A stretch of DNA of 55,000 nt from Salpingoeca rosetta (lineage: Eukaryota; Opisthokonta; Choanoflagellata; Craspedida; Salpingoecidae). The notes beneath the pieces are model-generated. The model saw nothing but the letters and a program-made list of their open reading frames with translations. It was not told the origin of the DNA and ran no database searches. The DNA lies in contig NW_004754926.1 of the NCBI RefSeq assembly GCF_000188695.1, positions 1,061,249 to 1,116,248 of the forward strand. Reading direction: 5' to 3'. Shown one piece after another: positions 46,712 through 55,000 of this stretch. A program made the position numbers and the translations under genes. The number at the start of each line of letters is the position of its first letter. Position 1 is the first letter of the stretch.

Positions 46712-47751
46712 AGCTCGCTGGTGTGTGCGATTTCATGCCTGCCTGCCTTTCTGTCTTTTTTGATCGCATCCCGGGTCTGTGTCTCGATAGCATTTGTGCT
46801 CGTGTGTGTCTGCCTCACTGCGCTGCCATTCCTTCATGTGTGCTGCCCAGGCCCTCTTGGGGAGGAAGCGTTTGGCCTTCGATCTGTCCTCTTGCTCACA
46901 AACGCACGCGTCGTACGCACTGCAAGGTGCGCCGCCGAGCAACATGGGCCACGCTTCATGTCTGTGTTGCCTGTATGTCGACCCACGTGGCTGCGCGTGC
47001 AATTTTGTTTTGTTTTGCTTCTTCAACACAAGAACTGACCTGAGCACACACACCCTGGTCATCATCATCCATCCCTCCAGCCTGATTGCCCAAGCCATTG
47101 AAGACACATGGATGGGTAAGTGCGACGCTTGTCATACATCGCTGTGTGTTTGTGTAGTTATATGGGCTGCCTGTAGCTGTTGTGTACATCTGCGCCTGTG
47201 CCTTCAGCTGGGTGTCTGTGGCTGTTGTGCTGCATTCACATGACTCACTTTGTTGTACCCCCACCGTCTCTGCCTCTCTTCCTCACCACCCACTTGACAG
47301 GTTGCATAAAGTCGAGCTTGCCGTTCAATGTGCTGCTGGCGGCAACCATACCTTCGCTATGGGGTCTCTCCAACACCGCAACCACAGACCTGTCGCTCGC
47401 TTGCGTACGTGAACTCACCTGCACGGGGACGAGCACCCGCGCTGATTCTGGTGGATTGCATTGCACAGTCACATGGGGGCACGCAAGCAGCACTCTCCCG
47501 GACGCACTCACCCACTCATACACTCACTCATACGCGTGCACGTGTGTCCCTACTGTAGGATTGCGTCATGCGGGGCATTGGCCCTGACGACGGAATCCTC
47601 GTGTTTGTGAGCATTCTGCAAAAGTTCACCGCCCGTCTCTCCACAGACACACACGCGCTGATGTGGGCAGACGTTGGCGATGAGCGGGTACGTGTTGCAT
47701 TGCCATGCTGTGTGTGTGGGGGGGGGCAGTGCAAGGTAACACCCCTCACGC

Positions 47752-47791
<40 letters not shown>

Positions 47792-48923
47792 GCAGTTGTT
47801 TGCGGGTGATGTGCAGTCAAAGCCTGCTGCTAGCAAACTCGTCAGTGCCCTCAAAGCCAACGCACCCGTCGTCCTTGCCGCCGTCTTCATCGACTCTGTA
47901 CGCTGGCCAATGGCTCAAGCACCGTGTGTCTGTGTCTGCGTGTCTGTGTGTGTTTGTGTGTGTGTGTGTGTCTGTCTGCCTGTCTGTCTGTCTGTCTATC
48001 TGTGTCTGTCTATCTGTGTGTCTGTGCACTTGAAACTGAACACACTCATACATCTGCACTGTGCCCGTGCGCTCATCCAACAGAGCACCCAGCGCGTGCA
48101 CGCATACCGCCTCTCCCTTGGCTTGCACATCATCGCCAATCAAATGGACGAACGTACGGCTTATGGGTGTGTGGGTGGGTGTGGGTGTGGGTGTGGGTGT
48201 GGGTGTGTGTGGGTGTGGGTGTGTACGAGATGCGCAGTGATTGTGCAACTGTGGCTGTTTTGTGAACTGCTTGTCCTCGTGTGTTTAATGGCACGCTCCA
48301 CCTCACCGCCATCATACCCTCCGCCATCGTTACCACCACCAGATGCTGCGCTGTCGACGCGACCGCCATACCACCTCGTCCTCACGGGCGCTCTCCTTGC
48401 CCGCAAGAGCGCAGCCCTCTACATGTCGCTCTTCACCGCAGACCGTACGTCCCGACACACACACACACACACGCACACGCACATGTGAACGACTCTCGTG
48501 TGTGTTTCTTCATGTGTGTGTGTGTGTGTGTGCTGTGCTGTGTGTTTGTGTTCCGCGGTTTGGACCTCCAACTGTGCTTGGCACTTGTGCAGGCACAAAC
48601 TCTCCCGCGTGAAAGATTGCTCTTGTACTGTCCCAAACCCAACACACACCGCACATAACGTGTGCGTCACATACCACCCCACCTCATGCCACCCGTTTAC
48701 TGTACGTCGACTGCAGCGGGTGGGCTTGAACAGCGATACAGAGCAACACTGACACAGTCGCTGGATGGATATCGACAGCAGCCAAGCGAGACCGCAGCAA
48801 ATGTCCTCCACGCTGTGAGTACACACACACACACATACACACACATGCGGCATGTGCGTTTGTACGTGTGTGGTGTGCGTTTGCTGACCTCTTCTCACAC
48901 GCGCGCGTCACGCACATATCCAT

Positions 48924-48997
<74 letters not shown>

Positions 48998-49835
48998 CCG
49001 CGCGCATTTCTGCCAATGAATTACAGTTGCTGGCCATGGCCGCTGTCGATTACAATGATGCCAACACCACCACCAGCACAAGCAGCAGCACGCATGCGCC
49101 GCCGCCACCCGACGTGAGCACGGACGTGTTTGGGGACCTCAGCTCGGTCGCTGTAGTTGGGCCGCAGCGCGTGCGTCATCTTCGACACATTGCCTCAACG
49201 TGCGTTCTATCACTACATCCAAAAGCCGCTGCGCTGCATTTCTCGCTCATCGTTTGCTTGACGTGATGCTTTATATTGTACACACCCTTGTCTGTGTTGC
49301 GTGCACGTTTTCCAGGTCACACACGTGACAGCGGTTGTCATTCACACTCCCGCCACAATATTTGCATTCCCAACCCACGTTGTGCCAACAATCTCAACCC
49401 CATCACGTCGTGCAAACCCCATCACGCATCACTGCACCGTTATCTACACTGCGCGCTTCTGAAGGCCATTTGTGGCGCTCGAGTCGTTTGCGCTGCAAGT
49501 CCAGACCATTTACTCCCTTGTGGTGGACGCGGCTGCTGTTGCCGGCGCGTGCGGCGCTCCAGTTGACCGGTACATTGCTGCTGTCTGTGAGAACATCACT
49601 TCCTTCTTCCGCACCCTCGCCCACCCGGGTATCGAGGTGCGCCCACACGCTTGCCGCCCTGCTTTGTTTGTCTCTTGCAGGCCGCGGTGGTGCGGTGCTG
49701 CTCGCCATGCGTCTGTGTGCCCATGTCACGTTTCGCATTCATTCGTCTTCCACAACCAATCATCGCACAAACATGCAACTGCACCCACTCATCCTACGCT
49801 CCTCTTCTCCTGGACTGCTCCATGCACGCGCGCCC

Positions 49836-49872
<37 letters not shown>

Positions 49873-50176
49873 TGTCTGTCTGTCTGTCTGTCTGTGTCTT
49901 TTTTGTGTGTGCGTGTGAGCAGGAGGTTGCGGAAGACGTTGCGCTGCTCTGTGGTGCAATTGCCGGTACCACCCGCACCGCCAACGAGTCAGTCGTGCCA
50001 CTCCAGATATCCGTGTACACCTGCATGTATCCTTGTTCCTTTGCTCATGTGTGCGTGTCGTTTGAGGTTGTATCTGCCCATCTGTCTGTCTTGTATGTAC
50101 ACGGATGCGTTAACAAGGGTACGCAGTTGATACAAACCTCGTGCCTCTCACTGCATCTTATGCATGTGTGTGTGTC

Positions 50177-50207
<31 letters not shown>

Positions 50208-50458
50208 CTGTAACCGCTTGTCTGTGTGTGTGTGTCTGGGTGCAGGCTTGAGCGGCTATTTGTGTATCTGCACTACTCGCGTGCTGTGTTGAAGCAGAGC
50301 GTGGTCGCGGACCTTGCAGCCGTGGGCGCCACCGCTCTCATTGAGGCGCAACACACCGCCATTGGTGACCGCGAGTATGCAGAGTACCTGCAGGGCTTTG
50401 ATCTCAGCACCATTGCTTGGGGTCTCAACAACGACCTCGTCCTCGATGTTCAACAGGT

Positions 50459-50524
<66 letters not shown>

Positions 50525-50787
50525 ATGACTGCTGATCGTGCACGTGCTGCGTGTGCTGTCGTTGAGTTCGTTTTGATATCTGCACGCTTTCTTTCTTTCT
50601 TTCGGTACACACCGGCTGTAATGGCTGCCCATCATTGCATCACGTCTGCAGATCACAAAGACGTCGCGACTGCCGCCTGATATCCGCCACAGCGCCGTCA
50701 TTACGCAATATCTCATTGACACGCGCATGGACGAGACGCTGCGCCAACTCCTGCTCGAGGTAAGCCCAGCGGGCGCGTGTGTCTGTC

Positions 50788-50825
<38 letters not shown>

Positions 50826-51526
50826 TGTGCGTGTGTGTGTGCGTGTCTGCGTGTGTGTGTGTGTGCGGGCACACATCATCTGCATGTGCACGTGGCAGCT
50901 TTGGTCTTCCTCATGCAAAGTTTCCTCCTGCCCCTCCTCCTACTGCAGGTGGTTGGGCAGACGTCCCTGCCGGCGAATCCGTACATGCGCGCGTGCACCG
51001 CTTTCCGCCGCGCAATGTGGCTCACTGAACTCTGCACAGAGACAGACGCCAAACTGCAGGCCAGAATCACGCGCACAGACCCAACACCCGCCGGCACCGT
51101 GAGTGCTGTGTTTCTGTGTGTCTGTCTGTCTGTCTATCTCGATGTTTTGCTTGTCTTTCCTTGTGTTGACGTGTTGGCTTGGTTCTTGTGTGCCTGCAGC
51201 TAATTTACCGCACCCAAACTTGCAATCGCCACCACCGATGGGACACACCACGAATGTGTGTGCATGCGTGCGTGCTTGTGCTCAGGAGGGCATGTACTCG
51301 CTTGGCCAGCCGCCCATCTTCGGCAGCAGTGCGGTGCTGACAGCCATGAAGCCGCAGGCATTCACGCAAGTGAGCGAGCTGTTGAAAGAGGTCAAGACAG
51401 ATGCAATGGCTGGTCGCGGAGAAGTGGACACATCCACCGCAATCTGGCTCTCAGGTGCGCCACTGTGCACTCATCACCACCATCGGCATCTGTGCTCCAG
51501 TCAATCACACTTGCACGCTCAGCGTA

Positions 51527-51590
<64 letters not shown>

Positions 51591-53740
51591 ACACACACAC
51601 ACTCACACACACACACACTCACACACACGCATGCACGCATGCACTCACGCACGCACGCAACGCACTCCGCCCAATTTCTCTGCGCAGCACATCAGGCGTT
51701 CTCTGTGTCGCACCGCGGGGTGCTGGTTGCCTTTGACTGCCACGAACACACGCATCTCATCTCCAGCAAGCGCGGGCGTGCACTTGAGCTGTTTGTTGAA
51801 CACCTCACGCAGGCGCTGCTGCGACTAGCCGGCGGCCGCTGTATCATCAGCAGCATCAACACCCCTGGCGCTTCTTGGTCCGTTGATGACGTCAAGTACA
51901 ACGCCATTGAGCTGAAGGTGCGACAGCCTCCCGCCACGACTCGCCCCGTGCTCTTGCGTCCGTTGATGTTCGTGCATTTGCACGTGTGTTTCCGCACCAT
52001 TGCTTGTGTTGTGCTTTGTTTTGGGGGTGTTCGTGCTTGTGTATGACAATTGGGTTTGCGCTCATTTCCTCCGCCCAATGTGTGCTGTTCGGTTTGTGGT
52101 GTGGCAGAGTGCAGTTCAGTTTGCGCTGCAAGCACGCGAAGCTGTGTCCATTCGGTACGCTAGGCTGTGGTTATGGACTTGCAAGCAATGTTACAGGCGG
52201 GTTGTTTGTACGACCACGTGCATGTGCACGCTCACTGTTTTAGCTCTCGCCTGACTTCACATGCTTATGACCACAAACGCATGCACAACACATTCACTGT
52301 TGCTTGACTCGCTGTTGCAGCATTCACAACTGGACGGGTGATCGGTTCATGTCGATTCGCAAGAACATCACGCTTTCTATCAGCACCAACGACGGTTCTC
52401 TTCTTCTCGCCCCAACAGCGCCTTCCCTCGGTGTGCAATACACAAATACACACAAACACACACACACACATACAAATACACACACACAAACACTAACACA
52501 CACACGTTGAGATGTTTTCTTGTCGTTTTTGATAGTGTTTTGGCGCGCCGTTTGCACTGTGCTTCGTTCGCACGTTTTCTACCCTTATCCCCTTCTCCCC
52601 TGCTCTTCCTCTCTACCCGTGTTCTGAAGCGCTATCAACACATCCACCGCGTAACACACAACATGCACAACCTCACCGCCACACGCCTGTGCTGCTGCTG
52701 CTGCTGCTTGATGCTTGCTTCATCAGGGCTTGCTGTCAAGACGGCGGTGTTCCCCACGCTTGATGATGCACACACGGCCCAGCGCTTCCCCACCGTGCAG
52801 AGTTAGTCACGTTCACAGACGGGACCTGTGACAAGTGGGGCATTGTGTGCAGGGAATAGTCAAAGTGACAATGCTTGATGCGTGTTCTAAGACTGTGTGA
52901 TTTGGTATCTACGTTGAACATGTTAAACAGTGGTACTGCAACTTGCTCAAACATTCATACACACCATGACTCCCTCACTCACTGATTCTCCCAAATGGTG
53001 ACACCAACACACTTCCATGTACACCCTGACTCACACTCACACACTCACCCACTCGACCGGTTGCAGGCACTTCGCGCGATGTGTTACTGACGCAGCTGGG
53101 CGGGCAGGTGGCAAACGCTCACGCGGACAACGATATGCATGCGGTGTTTGGGAAGACCGTTGTTCGCTGTGCACTGACGGGCGACTGGACGCTCTTGCCC
53201 TCGCTCGTGCGCTACTTCTCCAGCGCTGCCGACTCGTTGCTTGCATGCAACGAAGTGCTCACCACGCTCATCAGCCTGCAGGCGCTCGAGGTGGAGTCTG
53301 ACGAACTGGACGCCACGCTGCAGCGCCAGCGCCAGGCAACGAGCATGCAGGCACGCGGGCTCGTAACGCGCGTACTCAAGTACCACGCGCTGCACCTTCC
53401 ACACGAGCTACAGGCTCGCATTGTGTCGCACTTGCTCGGCCCGATGGGCAGCGAAGACCAGCGGCACATTCGGCACGTGCAGGGGTTCTTGCACGTGCTG
53501 CTGCGCGTGGTTGCGCATCAGCTGTTTGCCGTGCTCGATGATGTGCGGGATGCGGTGCGCGTGCAGCTGTCGGTCCTGCGCGCCGCTGGACTGAAGGACG
53601 AGCGAGACGACACAACAGGAAAGACAGTCGCAGGCGGTGCGCGGAATGCACGGCGCCAGTTTGCATCGGACAAATCATCCGACCGAACAAAGAAGACGGT
53701 CGTGTTGGAGGACGACCAGCCCAGCGGCTGGACTATTTAA
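46324..53740 (+). CDS. Large helical protein with possible N-terminal RIIa-type docking domain, unrecognised
   Basis: Twenty-one exons: 46324-46588, 46851-46926, 47081-47115, 47301-47404, 47559-47687, 47796-47897, 48084-48153, 48343-48444, 48717-48814, 49027-49199, 49465-49636, 49923-50026, 50246-50456, 50652-50759, 50949-51098, 51286-51454, 51688-51917, 52108-52154, 52321-52430, 52724-52801, 53067-53740 (TAA). All twenty junctions agree in phase, giving about 1,068 residues. The first 50 residues (VVQEYLKSTGFTQWLRDNVQ, then QPLLPYNPYSWL) resemble RIIa/DPY30-type dimerisation-docking domains found in axonemal and kinase-anchoring proteins. The rest looks like helical-repeat protein with no transmembrane helix, no catalytic motif and one Thr/Ser/Pro-rich insert near residue 345. 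The C-terminus is charged. I could not assign a family. A scaffold or ciliary role is only suggested by the docking-like start. Confidence 0.7.
48926..48996. repeat. (CA)n microsatellite in an intron of the 46-54 kb gene
   Basis: About 35 near-perfect CA units lie upstream of the acceptor at 49026. Similar pure runs occur in other introns of this gene at about 47759-47788 (TG), 50461-50520 (TG) and 51528-51590 (CA). Confidence 0.85.
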
Positions 53741-54125
53741 CCACCATGCATGCGTGAAAACGTTTACATGAGTGTGTGAGTGAGTGTCTGTGTGTCTGTG
53801 CATGTCTGTGTGTGTGTGTCTGTGTGTCTGTGTCTGTGTGTATGTGTCTGTGCCTGTGTGTCTGTGTTTGTGTGTTTATCTCTCTCGCCCTGTCCCGCCC
53901 CTTCATGTGCATGTCATCACTTTCATGCTGCGCTTGGTGTATAATTGCTGTGTGGTTGAGATGGCTGGTGTTGTTGGTGCATCCGCCCAAGGGGGAGCGA
54001 GTGTGTGTGTGTGTGTGATTGACGATAACAGCCTCTAATAAACTTGGTGCGTTACATCTTGATGGAGTGTGATGGGTTTCCGACGAAGCTCAAGTGCTGA
54101 CACCCACAAATGGGTGCACTGGGAG
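53741..54125. other. Short 3' intergenic region between convergent genes
   Basis: Holds the 3' UTR of the 46-54 kb gene with a TGTCTG repeat (about 53775-53875), and the downstream end of the minus-strand gene that runs off the window. Confidence 0.55.
54037..54042 (+). terminator. Polyadenylation signal AATAAA
   Basis: A canonical AATAAA lies about 300 bases after the stop codon of the 46-54 kb gene and before the end of the convergent gene. It is the only well-placed canonical signal I noticed in the window. Confidence 0.55.
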
Positions 54126-54312
54126 TCATCCCATGCTTGCCAGGTACCCGTGCAGTTTCGCGGCCTTCTTGCTCTCGCCAAACGAGCTCAGCGCCCCAAT
54201 CACTGTTCCGACTTGCTGCTGCTGCGGCAACTTGCGTGCATACTGCGTCAAAAACGCAGTGAACGGCTCCAGCTTTTGTCTGCAGTGTGTGTGTGCGTGT
54301 GTGCGTGTGTGC

Positions 54313-54384
<72 letters not shown>

Positions 54385-55000
54385 ACAGTAGTGAACGGAA
54401 CCTGTGCTATTGTGTGGCAGCCAACGCCCACATGAAGTCGCAAGTGAGTGCGTGCACGATGAAGTCTCACCTGATGGCGTCGCGGTGGGGATTGTTTTCT
54501 GCAGAGAACCAGTCACTCGGCAGGCACTGCACAATCTGTGGCGACGGGGATATGTGCACATGTGTGCAAAGCAGTGAGCTGCATGCAACAGCTTCACAGT
54601 AACAAGGACAACGGAACAAGTCACGCAATTGCACAACACACAGGGATACACGCACGAGCGCACGCAAGTTGCCAGTACAGAACGACGCAAATGTGTGCGC
54701 ACCTGCAAAAGGAGATAAACGCTGAGGTCTGCATCGCCACATGTGTTCATGGTGTGGAGAACAGATTTCGAGATGATTGACACTGATGGCAATGAAGGGG
54801 ACACGTGCACGGCGCGGATGCACAATGTGAGGACACGCGAAGGGAGAGCATTGGAAAGCGAGAGGGTGGCGACGGCAGCGAAAAGGTCGAGCGCAGAAGC
54901 TTGCATAGCACGCAAAGGACACCAGAAACCATTCACAACACACACACGCACATGAGCATGCGTACACACGCACACACGCACGTGCGCAACACACGAGAGG
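54126..55000 (-). CDS. C-terminal part of an unrecognised gene, cut by the window edge
   Basis: The last exons are 54535-54471 and 54279-54126 (TGA). They join in phase 2 and give a helical C-terminus (HRDAIRQKLEPFTAFLTQYA, ending KLHGYLASMG). The preceding exon ends at 54703 with GDADLSVYLLLQ before a GTGCGC donor, again in phase. It reads open upstream through SNALPSRVLTLCIRAV to about 54930, where its acceptor is unclear. The sequence looks like a helical-repeat protein end. I do not recognise the family, and the start lies outside the window. Confidence 0.55.

Overview
The window is nuclear DNA of a compact, intron-rich, GC-rich unicellular eukaryote. Gene content is animal-like: an SH3-bearing giant receptor, an ATMIN/ASCIZ homologue, a Maf/CNC-type bZIP, a CXorf65-like protein, and EXO70 and NOL6 with animal-like length. 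Low-complexity Asn/Gln/Thr runs and introns packed with (CA)n/(TG)n fit a choanoflagellate, most likely a Salpingoeca-type species. That assignment is inferred from content and architecture, not from a database match. I saw no bacterial, plasmid, viral or transposon genes, no CRISPR array and no convincing tRNA or rRNA gene.

Left third (1-20.7 kb). A small two-helix membrane protein (75-924, +) comes first. It is followed by a 14-kb gene (1467-15667, +) for a giant single-pass receptor-like protein: signal peptide, about a dozen Cu/Zn-SOD-like repeats interrupted by a furin-like Cys-rich block, a Thr-rich stalk, one transmembrane helix, three SH3 domains, a long Pro/Ala/Gln-rich tail and a fourth, degenerate SH3. 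Its 5' end holds a nearly identical 963-bp tandem duplication, has no ATG, and shows two apparent one-base losses. Next are an intronless bZIP transcription factor (17154-19220, +) and an intronless CXorf65-like gene (20078-20659, -).

Middle (21-29.6 kb). A 19-exon EXO70 gene (-) is divergent, across only 76 bp, from an ATMIN/ASCIZ-like zinc-finger gene (+). A two-exon secreted DOPA 4,5-dioxygenase-like gene (-) follows.

Right part (30-55 kb). Four neighbouring genes all act on the small ribosomal subunit: NOL6/UTP22 (20 exons, -), BUD23 18S rRNA methyltransferase (10 exons, -), RPS9/uS4 (5 exons, +) and intronless eIF1A (-). They cover pre-rRNA processing, 18S modification, a core 40S protein and 40S initiation. 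A 21-exon gene (46324-53740, +) encodes an unrecognised helical protein of about 1,068 residues with a possible N-terminal RIIa-type docking domain. A partial gene (-) runs off the right edge.

Exon models were built by hand: I matched GT..AG sites, required consistent codon phase across every junction, and compared with remembered family sequences. For EXO70, NOL6, BUD23, RPS9 and the 46-54 kb gene all junction phases agree, so those models are strong even where the family is unknown.
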